A stretch of 64,000 bases of DNA from Fistulifera solaris (GCA_030295235.1 AP026140.1:1-64000), one strand, 5' to 3'. Counted from the first letter of the stretch, positions 10,803 to 22,884 are shown. A program made the numbers and translations. The notes: generated by a model not told the origin, from the sequence alone.

Positions 10803-11811
10803 ATGGCACGTTCCGGCAGAACAAGAATGCTTTGGCTAATAGCGGTTGTTACTGTCACAATAAGCGGATTCTTCTTCTCGGCGACTCTCGCTCGTGCTTA
10901 CCTGGAAAATGACCTGTCATGGAAGACAACAATCGACGAGCTGGAGGGAATCCTTATAGAAAGCGGGGGAGAGAACTTTGCCGATGAAGCGGATTCGCAA
11001 ATAGTCGTTGCTATCGTTGCTTGTACCAAGTCGAAAGACGACTGGAAATCAGTCAATGCGACAGCTCTTCACAATATTCTTATTCCTTCAATTGAACGAA
11101 CCGTAACGCCCTCCGAAACAAAAACATGTGCGTGTCGATTTGGTGATTGGATTTGATGATAACGACCCGTTCTGGAACGATCCTCAGAAACGAAAAGAGC
11201 TACAATTATCGACTCGCGTTCCTATCAGTTTCATTTCTGTTCCGAAACAACCCAGTCGACCCTTTCGGATTCCTTTCAACGAGGTTTGCAAGGCAAGCTA
11301 TGAGTATGGGGCTGATTTCATCGCTCGGGTGAACGATGACTCGGAATTCATCAGTCCTGGATGGATCACCAAAGCCGTGAATCGATTGTCGCAGTACAAT
11401 CCACCTTGGGTTGGCGTCGTCGGGCCTACATGCCGACAAGGCAACACAAAGATTCTTACACACGATTTTGTGCATCGAACCCACATCGATATATTTGATA
11501 ACTACTATCCAGATGAGTTCGATAATTGGTGGATCGATGACTGGATCACTTACGTGTATGGACCCAAACGGACGACGAAGTTACCCGATTGGGAGATGTT
11601 TCATCACACTTCCAAACACGGACAAAGGTATCAAGTAGAGCAATCTCTCAAGAGGCAACTACCATTAAGTCTCCGTCAAGGCGCACGACAAATTGAATTG
11701 TTTGTACAGCGCAACGAATCGCAAGTGCCGCTTCATGAGCGTACAGTATTGGGAACCGATCGATTGGCTGGTATATGGGGTCCTATGGCGGATTTTGTTG
11801 CTTTGCATTGA
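10803..11811 (+). CDS. Unnamed membrane protein, glycosyltransferase-like
   Basis: A type II membrane protein: MARSGRTR, then the anchor MLWLIAVVTVTISGFFFSATLA, then a lumenal domain. The domain has IVVAIVACTKS, VDLVIGFDDNDPFW, FNEVCKASYEYGADFIARVNDDSEF, PPWVGVVGPTC and a striking DEFDNWWIDDWITYVYGP followed by a HHTSKHG segment. The order beta strand, VNDD, then WWIDDW is reminiscent of a GT-A fold with a DxD-like site; I recall similar WWIDDW proteins in diatoms and oomycetes but cannot name the family. The frame breaks near 11120 in AAACAAAAACATG, where an A run would restore SETKKHVRVDLVIG. The product may act on secreted or wall glycans. Confidence 0.5.
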
Positions 11812-12578
11812 AGGTGATGAGGTTTTAGTCAATTACAGCGCAATCTACGGACAAAAGCAGTTGAGGGTACGTTCAGTAGGCAAAGACTAGCAATTTCGAC
11901 AACGACGACCACGGGCTTATCCAGAGTTAAATGGAAGCAACGGTTGTCCCTTGCGTCTCATTGCTGACTTTCCCTCGTATTTAATGAAAATCGGTTTCGC
12001 CGGTCCTGGATCATGGGCACATTGATTTGGGATGCTAACTTAGACTTGAGCTAGTCTAGTATTCAACGAAGTGTTCCTTCCCAACAGCAGTTTACTTTGT
12101 ATCTGTTTGTGTTAAATTAGCTCCCGGCATGATTATGCGCAATGTTATTGTTGTACGCTCCGTAAGATCATCAAAAGAATTTTATTGTGGACAACATGAT
12201 CTTACGTTTATTGTCCTGTTGGTTTCCAAGACCTTAAAGTTCGGTATCTATTCCGTATTTGAATTGGATCCGGGACCGGGACTGAATCTGTCTATCGTCG
12301 CACTTAGGGATGAGGATGATACACTTTGCGATATACTAAAGTCATGCGCGTGGTCATGAGTCATGAGTCATGAATGACCTCGTCGTGACCGACCCTTTTT
12401 TTCTTTTTTTCTTCGTCCTCGCATGACCCTACCAGGTATCGCTTCGTGCCTCGCTTATTTCGCACATAAAAACGTGACGACACAGTTCATTCATTCTTCT
12501 TCATCACTCTTTTGCCCGTTGCATTTCAAAGAGCTTGACACATCAAAGGTTAAACCAGGCAGACGAGGAGAAGCTACG
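11812..12578. other. Intergenic spacer with a GTCATGA slippage repeat
   Basis: A spacer of 767 bp. Near 12353-12374 the motif GTCATGA(G) repeats three times. I see no convincing gene: the 76-residue open frame at 12129-12359 has no recognisable features. The end of this stretch (12423-12578) is open in frame with the next gene but looks like leader sequence. A GGGACCGGGACTGAA block near 12270 recurs in similar form near 43120. Confidence 0.4.
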
Positions 12579-14123
12579 ATGATCGCATCGCCGTCTTCTG
12601 CAACGCTCACAAGAGCGTCCTCGTCAACAATTTCTACAGCAGATTCACTGCGTCGTTCCTTGCTTATCAGTTTCTTGATAGCGCTAGTTATAGGAGCATT
12701 ACAGCACCTTCAGTTCTCGAAAACGGTACGAAAAGGATCTCATTTCGAAAGCTTACATCAACGCTTCGATCTGCCTGTGATACGTTCTTCGTCAGCCACA
12801 AATAATTACGAAATCACCGAATTAGGCGAGGACTCCTTTGATAATCTTCCCACACAACCTAAAATCTCTTCTGCACAACAATTACGACCTCCACCACAAC
12901 CTCCCCTTCGAACTCAAATAACTGATACCTCAATAAACAAACCCCCGCCCAACGTTAAAGCCAGCAATCGCACCGATGTCCCTTTTTCACAATCACCCTT
13001 TGCCTACGCTTTTGTAATAGGAGGCTGCGATCCAGAGAACCCGCCCACCTATCAGAACTATCTGTTCAATATTGCAATCGCGACGAAAATACTAAGAGAA
13101 GTCAACAGCACGGCCGATGTAGTCGCGTTGTTTCAGATGGGACAAGATGTACCCGCCGGGGCGTCACTGCCACGGCGTGATCTGCAACTGCTGCATGCTT
13201 TGGGAATTTACGTCTACTACATACCACAACAAACAACCGGTCGTCAATCTTTTTATCGAACACAGCTAGATAAATTTCGGATACTGGGGTTGACACAATA
13301 CGAGCGCATCTTGTTCATGGATGGAGATGTGTTGCCATTAGGGAATCTCGATTTGCTTTTTGAGTTGAGTATGAACGGAACGTTACAAGAAAATGTAGTC
13401 ATGCGAGGTTTGTTCGAGCCGGCGAATGGCGGTTTCTTTCTTGTCAAACCGGGGCCGCTAGAAGATATTCAACGAGTCATTGAATGGCGCGAAGAAACGG
13501 CATTACAACTTCCTTATCCGCACTTTGACCCAGACATTGGTTGGGGGCATGAATTAACATCGCCATGGCTGGCACAAAAAGAACAAGGAACCAATTGGAC
13601 GTTCCTGGCGGCCTTTGCAGATCAAGGTCTATTGTACTATTATACTATGTATCATCAAAAATCGGTCAGCTTCTTGCTGCGAGACGGAACGGCGGAAAAT
13701 TGGCAATATGCGCCTGACGGTTCTGTGCACCTTCGCAATCATGTCTCATTATTGAACTTCAGTATCGCGGAAATCAGCGCTATTCCGGGACGACATCACC
13801 ACTACAAATTTCCGCTCAATTCGTTCATCCATTTTACTGGCGCAGGAAAGCCTTGGATGCGAGGTGGTCCTCCTGAAGACTGCTGTACCGAAGAGAATAA
13901 ATTCAAAGAAGCCAAATATTACTGGTTCTGGGAATTATCAAAAATGAATGAGGCATTAAATTTGGGAATTGATTTCAAGCAGCATTGGAAAGACGGCAAA
14001 CATAGGCCGCCGTTGGGTTTGCATCCTGTCTACGCTCACGCACTGAATGCTTCATCGAACTTACTGACGCCTTTGGAGAGAGTCTATCCAGAAAGTGCGG
14101 CCGACTTCAACACATTTCATTAG
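12579..14123 (+). CDS. Glycogenin-like glycosyltransferase, paralogue 3 (intact)
   Basis: The intact member of the three-gene family, about 514 residues from this ATG. It begins with a Ser/Thr-rich cytoplasmic tail, a membrane anchor (SLLISFLIALVIGALQHLQF), a proline-rich stem (PPPQPPLRTQ), then the catalytic domain FAYAFVIGGCDPEN, LDKFRILGLTQYERILFMDGD, ANGGFFLVKPG, GWGHEL, FADQGLLYYYTMYHQKS and HFTGAGKPW...GGPPEDCC. The DGD motif is the expected nucleotide-sugar/metal site. A 52-residue upstream extension to 12423 is open but low in family character. It lies in the same orientation as paralogues 1 and 2 but separated from them by four genes, so the duplications are not one simple array. Probably a Golgi enzyme of unknown donor specificity. 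Confidence 0.78.
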   Translation: MIASPSSATLTRASSSTISTADSLRRSLLISFLIALVIGALQHLQFSKTVRKGSHFESLHQRFDLPVIRSSSATNNYEITELGEDSFDNLPTQPKISSAQQLRPPPQPPLRTQITDTSINKPPPNVKASNRTDVPFSQSPFAYAFVIGGCDPENPPTYQNYLFNIAIATKILREVNSTADVVALFQMGQDVPAGASLPRRDLQLLHALGIYVYYIPQQTTGRQSFYRTQLDKFRILGLTQYERILFMDGDVLPLGNLDLLFELSMNGTLQENVVMRGLFEPANGGFFLVKPGPLEDIQRVIEWREETALQLPYPHFDPDIGWGHELTSPWLAQKEQGTNWTFLAAFADQGLLYYYTMYHQKSVSFLLRDGTAENWQYAPDGSVHLRNHVSLLNFSIAEISAIPGRHHHYKFPLNSFIHFTGAGKPWMRGGPPEDCCTEENKFKEAKYYWFWELSKMNEALNLGIDFKQHWKDGKHRPPLGLHPVYAHALNASSNLLTPLERVYPESAADFNTFH

Positions 14124-14752
14124 TGGTCCTAGCAACGTCGCTTTGTAGTTGAAGACCGCTTTGTAGTTGAAGACAAGTTTCTTTGGCTGGACTTAGCTTT
14201 TCGATATGTCTTGACAGCAAGGATGTTCTAAAGTTATAGATTTTGAATAGAATGAGCTTTAAGAATTCAGGATGTAGCGCTATCAGGACGTTTCGTCGTG
14301 CACCCTATAATTTTCCAGCACACATAGTTTTTGGAATAAAAAGACATTCTCGTGTGACTGAAAAATATTGGGGACTGACATTGACGGGTGTGACACCTTT
14401 CTATGGCCAAAACAGTAGTATCGTCTACACGTCAGCATTAACCAGCGCAAGAAAGCCAAAATGTGTCTTTGAACATGCACACGCGAACATCTTTTTCTTC
14501 TCTCGCAGTTCTTCTTTTTTCTCATTATTGAAAGAGAAAGAAAAGGAACGACAGACTATCTTTCCGTCACGTCTCTGTTCATTCTTATTCGAAAGAATAT
14601 TAAAATAAAGTTCCCCGTTGAATTTAGCATGAGCGACAAGCGCTTGTAAATTGAGAACACCTTTTATTTTTGCACGGAAGTTTTTCGTTTCCTTCTATCG
14701 GCATTTATTCAACTAGGAGTGATAACAAAACAATACGAAGCAATAAATCACA
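14124..14752. other. Intergenic spacer with an 18-bp tandem duplication
   Basis: An exact 18-bp tandem duplication (CGCTTTGTAGTTGAAGAC twice) lies at 14139-14174, just after the glycosyltransferase stop. The rest is A/T-rich with a GAAAGAGAAAGAAAAGG purine tract near 14528-14548. The open frame at 14243-14608 has no coding character I can support. Confidence 0.45.
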
Positions 14753-15507
14753 ATGAAATTACAAAGAAGGCTTGCCTTTATGCTATTTTGTGCGCTTTTG
14801 AATCATCTGTCGGCGTTTCAACCTCGACCGCTGAAAAGGCCGTCTGCAATCTCAAACAACAAGCAGTTTTTATTGCGTATGTCCGATGTCCCTCGTGAAG
14901 AGAACGAAAAAGATGACGAAAGAAACACCTTTCAACAAACACTTGGATCCTTCAAAAACCTCCTCCTCCCGAAGATCTGTTTGTATTAACCGGTGATGTC
15001 TTGGCGCTCTCTGTCTACGGTCTCGCCGATCACATTGTCTCACAAGAGTTGACACACCAAATGGTTTTAGATAGTCCGAATCCGATGGAACTGCAACAGA
15101 AAATGGCAGCTGATTGGGGACCGCCTGTGTGGCTTGATTCAACGCACAGTTATCATCAGCACGTATTACAAGTTACACTCAGTGATAAACTTGTGACGCA
15201 TTACTCGCCGCTACTCGAACCAACCAGTGTAGCTGTGTGCTTGCTGTTAGCATCTTGGCTTCTAGCGGGATGGTGGCATCAAGCGTTCGCAATAGAAACC
15301 ACGCGAAATGCGGAACGAAACTTGTTTAAAACGGGTCAGACTTGGCTAACATCGACCGCAATACTTGTCAGCATAGTAGCTGTTTCGCATCTCATTATGG
15401 AACCCGTTACATTTACGAAAGGAGATATCTCGTTCCTCTTGGATACGCTCACTGTCATGGCTATGTGGCGATTCATGGTTAGCTGTATAATAGATTGGAG
15501 ATTGTAA
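14753..15507 (+). CDS. Plastid-targeted multi-pass membrane protein
   Basis: The N terminus is a signal peptide (LAFMLFCALLNHLSA) ending in S-A|F-Q-P, the ASAFAP-like cleavage site of diatom plastid preproteins with Phe at +1, followed by a basic transit-like stretch (FQPRPLKRPSAISNNK). The body continues in another frame after about 14955 (AAAAA run) with PPPEDLFVLTGDVLALSVYGLAD and several hydrophobic segments (VAVCLLLASWLLAGWW, WLTSTAILVSIVAVSHLI). The overall form recalls DUF3054-like thylakoid or envelope proteins of algae and plants, but I do not firmly recognise the family. The break is a single base, so a sequencing indel or a tiny intron are both possible. Confidence 0.6.
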
Positions 15508-15842
15508 AGTGTCAAGTGAAGGGAAGCCGTTACAAGGATGCTCAAAAAGGAAATGACACGGAAAAAGACGAAGTGATGATTTAAGAGCAATCCAAGTGCT
15601 AACAAGTCGAAAGAACAGAATATTACAAGCCCGGGCACCAAGACTTACTACCCATAGAGACTAATGTTATCACATAACTCAGTAATTAAATGGGTGCTGA
15701 TGCACTGCTATTTTCTCCTTTACGGAGAACACAAGTAATGCTAATTACCACATTCACCTGTCCGTTCCCTCTAGAAACTAGCGCTTCGAATCGATCTTAG
15801 CGACCACTTAGTTAAGATACAAGCATTGACATTGTCCTGTAA
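15508..15842. other. Convergent 3' spacer
   Basis: A 335-bp spacer between the ends of a plus-strand and a minus-strand gene. Only untranslated 3' sequence is expected; nothing else is seen. Confidence 0.4.
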
Positions 15843-18800
15843 TTAAGATTCTGTCATTAGAGAAGAAGGATGGCCAAGGGGCTTTTCGATCATGTAATTT
15901 TGTAGCGTACGAGTACAGTCGTCGATTGTTATGTCACACGAAGATAACCCTAGCAGAGTAAAATCCCAATTATCACAGCTACGGAACAAGCACCCAAGAG
16001 TTAACGTTCTGGTAGGAAATGTGTCGAAATCTGGAAACGTACTTCGAACTAACTCTTTTCCATCATCAGCATTAAGCATATTGAACGCAGCAGACAGAAT
16101 GTGGTCCGCTTGTTCACCAAGGTACGGGCCCAGTGCAAAGCATATGTAATGAACATCAGCTACAGCTTTGGGTAAAGCGACTTGGAACCGGTCTTCGGCG
16201 TAGGCAACAGAACGATCTTCCGATCGCGGATTTTGACGGTGTATGACGTCAAGAAGATGAGTATCTTTGTCCATCAAAAGGACCAAGGGCAGAACATTTT
16301 CACCGTTGGCTACCTTCCAATACAGTCCAATGCTAAGGTTTTCCGGAAGTGGTGCAGCATAGTCCTGGACTCGAATACAGTCACCCGAGCGCATCAATGC
16401 AGTTCTCTCAGCTCGTCTAGATATACGAGTGGCAGATCCTTGGGCAATCATCTGTATTTCTGGTTGCATACTGCCGAAATCACGAAATCTTTGATAACCG
16501 GCCGCCATGACTTCCAGGTCCCACGCTTTCCTGTTCTTTGTTCGAGACATTTGTAAGAGTACGACACACGTATCCGAAGCTGAAAGCCGAGGAACAAAAC
16601 GGCCGACTCCTTGACCGGTAATAGCATCTTTACACCGTATTTCTAACGACTCGATGTCTGAAAAAGAGTTGTTTCTGGCGGTCATCACAAGGCAGAGTGT
16701 TCCGACGTTCAACGGGACGTTTTCCAAATCAACTACTACCGTGTCGATTGTCGGTTGACCCGGTAACTCTAACCGTTCAGGAAAAACAATAGAGCGGTTG
16801 GGATTTGTTCGATTTGCGAAATATACTGATTCATCCCACAAAATGAGTCCGCTGCCTAGATCAGTGGCTACGAAACTGGTCTCCAAATACGGCCCCGACC
16901 TCCATGATAAATCTAGCGCTATCTTCGAATGCTGCCTCAAAATAAAGACATGGTCTGGCATCAAAACAGGATAGAACTTCGCATTCATCTGAACCTGAAC
17001 CTCTATTGAGCCACTCGCTCTGGCGCAATAGAACTCCGTCGCTTGCTCGGATCGCGCCGCAACAGTGTACCAACATGATGCCTCCTCTTTAGGCAATGAA
17101 AATAAAATGGCCCCCATAAAAGTTTCTTTCTTGATTTGACGATCAAAAGACGGAGTTCTAGCTTCTCGCTTCTATTAACAAGCTCTTTTGCCATATCCCC
17201 GCCAATTTCACAAACGATTGCGCTTTCTTTCCAAACAGGATTGCTTGATCGACGCGCAGGGCCCGTTTTACCGCAAGCCTTGCCACCAAGATATAGCTCA
17301 ACAAGAGGTTCTGCTGGCTTCATTTTACCAAATATATTGCGATCCAGTGACACTAAACCACGGCCCTGGGAGACGATAACAGTCAAGGTAGCGGATGACA
17401 TGATTGAGCTCATTGCATGTCCGTTAGTATTTGATACGGAAGAACTTTCCTGCGAGTGAAAACTCGAAAGAGAGGACTGACTAGCCTGAAGCGCAAATGA
17501 GGGGCTATCGGACGATAATTCGGTGCTTCGTATAGACTCGTTGGCGTCTTTCTCAATCGGAAAAGTATTTTCAAGCTTGCTATCTACGGTCACCCCCGCT
17601 TGCACCAACCCATATGTAGCTGAAGCACCAAAGGAATGCATAGATTGTGAATGAGGCTTTGTAGATTCGATATCTATCGTTCCTGTTCTTGGTCCAACGT
17701 AATGTAGCGATGAAGACAACCGGCCTGGAGACCGCTTTGTTACTGCCATTGCTGGCAAGACGGGAGTCGCTTTTGCGACTTTCAACGCCGGGTTTTCTTT
17801 TCCGTTTGAGATGAAGCTACTTGCATCCTTTGTGAATGATTGTTGAGCACTGATATTATTTTCGCTTCCCTTTGATGCAAGTATGCGTCGCGGACGCACA
17901 GCAGCGGTAACTTTCCGACTCCACAGAGATCTTTTGGTATTAGAACCAGCGCTCGACCCACTTGATGAGATGTTTGTGTGTATTGTTTGTCCATTGTCCG
18001 CTTCAGATGCTAAAGAATTTCGTTCGGGTATGTTCACTACCGTAAGTACTTCAGCGCTACAGACTGCATCATCAGAGGACTTCACACGACGAGGAGGGGC
18101 ACATTTTCTGCTGCTTGAGGTAACCTTATCAGCTGATATACTCCGCTTTGGCATTTTTTGCTGACCTAAATTATTTTCATGGATCTCTATACCTCCAACC
18201 GGTAGTAGCACAGGATTGACCGCATAGCCAGCCGATGAGGGAATGCGGTGAGTTTGTTTCTCGTCATGCTCTGCCTCGCTAGTGTCAACATCGCTCTCTT
18301 CAGATTTTTCATCCCTTTTGTCATTATGATCTTCCATTACAACGGGCAGTCCTGCTTCGATAACTGCAGGAGTGTCATCACTTGATTTCGGAAAGAATTT
18401 TGTTTGAAATAATTTCGATTTGACGCTCGGTGATTCAATGTGATGGCCTGGCGGATCACGAAGCGGATAATCTTGCCTTCCAGATCCCCTATCGCGACGC
18501 CCGCCGCGTCGTTTCCCCGGAAGATGAAGCGAAATCATCAGAAGAGTTCCATCGTTTTAACGGCCTTCTTTTTCGACTCCCATTGTCGAACCCTTCATGA
18601 AAAGACCAGTTTAACAGCTCTGGATTAGCCCATTGTACTCTTCTTCTTTCGTTGCGTACCACATGCTCTGTGCTTGACAAGCGAGTGCTAGAACTTATCG
18701 CCGACTTTACTGTTATTTCTTCGCCAGAACTCTTTATTATTCTTGGCCGCGAAGGATTCGAAGAAGAGTGCTCTCTCATCTCGCTTACAATTTCGGCGCT

Positions 18801-19139
18801 ATCTATTTCATCCACGAACGATGATTGGTGCTCATCATCTTGATCCATTTCTTCACTTTCCTCGCCTTCTGTGGCTGATTGAGGTTGCGAGGAAGTGTTT
18901 TCCTCTGGAGATTCGTAATCGTTTTCGAAACTATCTCCAGATTCCGTCTCGGACGACTCGTCAGAATATGATCTTCCGTAAGATTCATAGTCACTATCGA
19001 AGCTTTCTTCTTCTGATTCCGAGTAAGAAATGTCGTGTAAATGTGGCTCCGACGTAGAAAAGCTCTCTTCAAAACGCGTAGGCTCACTTTCAGAATAATC
19101 AGACACCATTGTGTTGTCTATTTCTTGTTTTTCCGTCAT
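15843..19139 (-). CDS. C2-TerD-TerD protein, copy 1, acidic N terminus
   Basis: First of five C2-TerD-TerD paralogues. From 19139 the protein starts with about 100 very acidic Ser/Glu/Asp residues, then a basic Ser/Arg-rich tail, then a C2 domain (ATLTVIVSQGRGLVSLDRNIFG ... FMGAILFSLP ... CWYTVAARS), then two TerD-like domains. TerD-1 has LILWDESVYFANRTNPNRSIVF and VGRFVPRLSASDTCVVLLQMSR with WDLEVMAAGY, matching the RY-D-L...W-x-x-x-x-xG-G end of TerD. TerD-2 has LPKAVADVHYICFALGPY. The C2 calcium aspartates are largely lost and the TerD-2 acidic loop is gone. Two single-base frame breaks interrupt it, in GGGG near 18498 and near 17115 by AAGAAAG. Total about 1,090 residues. No signal peptide or membrane segment, so cytosolic. 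Confidence 0.72.
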
Positions 19140-19805
19140 GCGTAAATCCTTTTGAAGCTTGATGAGGCGACTTTCCGTTATCTCTTGATCAAATTAAGCA
19201 CTTGATGGCTGCTCTTGGCGTCGCTCAAGGACATGTCGGTGACGTGCTTGTTGAGTTTCAAACGAAAACTTGGCGACCCGTTTGAGAAACAGAACACCAA
19301 AGCGAGCAGTGAAGCAAAATTAAGGGAATAAGGGGGCGAGAAGCCAAAGAGGAGGCGAGAGTGTGCTTGTGAAAAGAAATGCCTTGGGTAAGCGCTGTTT
19401 CGGGAAGACTACTTCCTGTCTCGGACAAAAATTTGAGATGACTAAAGTCCAGACTATTTGTTTACTTTGTATTCAATATTAAAACTATCCTTGGGTACCG
19501 TTTTGACAAATACTTAAAGACTTTCGGCCGAAATGACTGCAAGACTTAAAACTCTATAGTAATATTATATGATCCAGACATCGTCAAATCGTGAATGAAG
19601 TCAAGTTAGTCCGGAGCCACGAGCCACGCTAGCAAACTTGGTTCTCGGTGTTCAAAAAAACTGAAGTTACTAGACTAGTCTACTTATTATTATAAGTAAC
19701 AATGGCATCGTACAAGTAAAGTTTAGTGCTTCCCTTTAATTCTTTTCTCTTTTTTAAACTCAACGCATATCAAAGCCCTAAAAACTATTTTACCGGCGAT
19801 CTCTT
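19140..19805. other. Intergenic spacer
   Basis: A 666-bp spacer between two co-oriented C2-TerD genes. It must carry the promoter of copy 1 and the 3' end of copy 2. I see no repeat or open frame. Confidence 0.4.
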
Positions 19806-22800
19806 TTACCAGATACTGGCAACTTTCAACAGAAAATCTTCAGGAATCATGATGCTTTCTTTTGGAACAGGCACCAGAGGAGGTAGTTTACATGGTAGTT
19901 GTTCAGGGAGATCTCCGGGTGTAGGTAATCGACTTCGTTTCACTTCTTCTCGGAAAGCATGTGCCACTTCGCTGCTGTTCGTCGCTTCTGTGGGACGTCC
20001 AATTACATAAAACATCCACGGAGAATCAACCGAGGTTCGAAGAAAACAACCTATCAGAGCTCCCGTCCAAGTGGTAGGTTCTGGTACGTCATAACTTATG
20101 GCAGCATGGTTGTCGCCACCAAAAATACGACAGTGCAAGCTCAACAAAGGATCAGCTACTTGTCCATTGTACGGGCCCAAAGAAAAACAAATGAACATAG
20201 TTCGGCTGGAAACCCGAGTCAAGTCCACTTCAATTTTGTCGCGGTAGTTTCCGAGCGGAATGTCATCATCGTCTTCCTCGCCTTCTCCGCCGCAATGCAG
20301 AACGGAATTGTCGCGACTATTTGGATTTTCAAACAAAACCTCGTCGAGTTTGTGAAAGTCCCTGTCAAGTAATGTTATCACACTATCAAGCCGAACGCGA
20401 TAGTGAGTGCCCCATTGTATTTGCACAAAAATCTCATTCGGTTCCAAGTAATCTTCAACTCTGATGCAACTTCCCGGCCTTAGCCACGCCGATCGCCGAG
20501 CCGGCGGAACGTTATCAGGAATAGTGTGTCGACAGAAGGCATGAAGCTGCGGTAATAAGCTTCCGCATTCTCGAATAACAGGATAACCTTGACCAATCGG
20601 ACACAGTTCCCACGAATGATCCTTCCGGGTAATCCGAAAGAGAACCATGCTGGTGTCCCCTCGCGACAATTCTGGGATGAATCGACATACTCCATCATCG
20701 GAATCAGTATTAATGCAGCGTAATTTTAGAACACCCAACGCAGCCAAATCATCGCGCGGCATGCATAATACCATAAACAGCGACATGACGCTCTTATGGA
20801 CCTTCTCCAGTTCCATTTGCCAAATTTCCTCGCCATCTGGACGGCAGTAAATCTTCTGGTCCGATCTCAGCACACCCCACTTCACTATGCTTTGGTTGGG
20901 GTTTACTGCCCGAGAGAAGTAGATGCTTTGATCTGGAATTACTTGACCGACTTCGTCCAAAGCCACACATGCTGACTCTGCGACTACTTTCTGATATCCC
21001 CAGGAGAAGCCGATTGTTATATGATTTGGCAATTGCAGCAAACTGCCTGGCACTACATCCGGAGCAGCCGTTGCGATAAAGTCAACTGAAACAAGAAGCT
21101 CCCCAGAAGCCCCAGGGCTGAACAAATCGTGGTGTCGTGAACGCTTCATAACACGATACCATGTAGCAGACTGACTTCCTACAACAGGAACCTGAACACA
21201 CCCCATGAATTCATCGTTCCCTAACATATCCTGGTCGCAAAGTCTTAACTCGATTTTCTCACCAGAGCGAAGTAAGGCTCGAGCTTGGTCACAGCCTAGT
21301 TTTACCTGAAACATGCCCCGCTGGAACACTGGATTTATTGTTTTATATACGGTATCACTCGTTCCGACACATTTCCAGTTATGGTTCTCAAAAACAAAGG
21401 CCTTGACAAAAGGATCTGACGTCGTAGGTCGTCCCAGTAAGTCTTTGTCCATCGCCACCAAGTTTCGACCCTGCAAAACATGTATCAGCATAGTGGCCGA
21501 TCCCATCGTTCGACCAATTACTTTGCGAGCCACAGGAGCGACACTTTCGGCTTCAGTAAGGTCATCTGATATGACTGGGGTGTTTCTCGGCAGCTTAGCA
21601 ATGGCTGCTCCTAACGATGCTCTTCGATTCATCCGACGCATCGCACTCGAACTGGCACCATGTGTTGTCGAGCCACGCCGACTTGCCATTGGGGCGACCT
21701 GCGTAGTCGTTGTAGCTTTATTTGTTGCATCTGACGTAGAAGCTTTGCGATAGAGAGTATTTGTGTTGGTTGTAGACATTCGCCTGGCAGCCGCTGTCAC
21801 AGATGCTCGCCGTCCACCACGTCCTGCGTCCGTTTCCGAGGTTCGGGATTGTTTCATGATTTTATCCCAATCCGAGGCAGCATTTTCTTTGCTTCCTTTT
21901 CTTTTTTCTTTTCCAAAATGGCTAGCATCCCCAAACTACTATCCGAGTTGGATCGAACCAAGACTGGCATACCATCCCCGGACTGCTTTCGATTACTTGT
22001 CCCGTTTTCTCTTGGCTCCAACATCTCCATGAGATTTTTGGAAGAATTTCGACGTCGCGGTTTTGTCTCATCATTAGGTTCTTTTAATCTTGGCCGAGAA
22101 GAGGATCGCTTCGGTGGCGATCCCTCTCCAGTACGAGGCCGTCTCTCTTCATCGCTGTGAGCACGTCGCGGCCGAGGCCGTGACGCCGGACGTGCTTCAC
22201 GAGGTTCACCATCACCCAGAGAATTGATGCGTGGCCGCGACGAGCTGCGTTTTCTTCCTTCCTCACTTCCCAATTCTCCTGTTTTGGGACGACGACGAGC
22301 ACCATTTTCAGAACGGCGCTGTTGATCCGAAGACTTTGACTTTTGCGAAGAATCTTTACTGACATTCGAAAAGAATTATCCGCCGAGTTTGTGGTTGATG
22401 AAGGTTTTTTCCTTGGTGATTTCGATGATGAAATTAGATTTTCTAGATTGGCGTCATCAGTACTTTCGGAATGCGTCGATGCTGTCAGAGACGTCGCAGT
22501 CGCCTTGCTAGATCTTTTTTGAGGTTTCTTGGCCTCTTCAGCGGTTCCATTCCCCTCTGTACGTTTTGGCTTAGAGCAAGAGCTGATTGTTTTTCGATTT
22601 GTGGGCGATAAATCAGTTTCTTCCTCATCAATTTTCTTTGATGCTGGACGAATTGCCTTGCTTCGCTTCTCCGGGCTATGGTGCAAAGACGTATGCAGCT
22701 CTTTATTCGCCCGCAGCTTTCCACTGTTCTTTAACAAATGAGGTGATGAATTTGAGCGCGATACTCGCCTCCGAGGAGCTTTATCTTCATCTCCAGTCTC

Positions 22801-22884
22801 AGGTTTGTCTCGAGGAGGTCGAGGACTCGAACGCTTCATCGGAGATGTCATCTCGGCAGACGACGAATCGCTGGCTGTGTTCAT
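19806..22884 (-). CDS. C2-TerD-TerD protein, copy 2, ligand residues kept
   Basis: The best-preserved paralogue. A basic Ser/Arg/Pro N-terminal region (22884 to about 21.5 kb; PRRRVSRSNSSP, KRSSSRPR, MNRRASLG) precedes C2 and two TerD domains in the 683-residue open frame ending at 19806: C2 at about 120-262, TerD-1 at 275-435, TerD-2 at 464-625. C2 keeps the calcium-type acids (MDKDLLG, SDPFVKAFV, CDQDMLGNDEFMG). TerD-1 ends CRFIPELSRGDTSMVLF...WELCPIGQGY, close to bacterial TerD ARYDL...GEWKFRAVGQGY. TerD-2 has SVLHCGGEGEEDDDD...KIEVDL, matching the SVTHTGD...GDGDDE metal loop. Two single-base breaks lie near 22.35 kb and at about 21.88 kb (GCAAAGAAAATGC). C2 suggests calcium-dependent membrane binding and TerD metal-linked stress response; the cellular role is inferred. 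Confidence 0.8.

Noticed and set aside
14243-14608. A 121-codon open frame after glycosyltransferase paralogue 3
   Set aside because: Composition looks random, it ends in a purine-rich tract, and no motif is visible.
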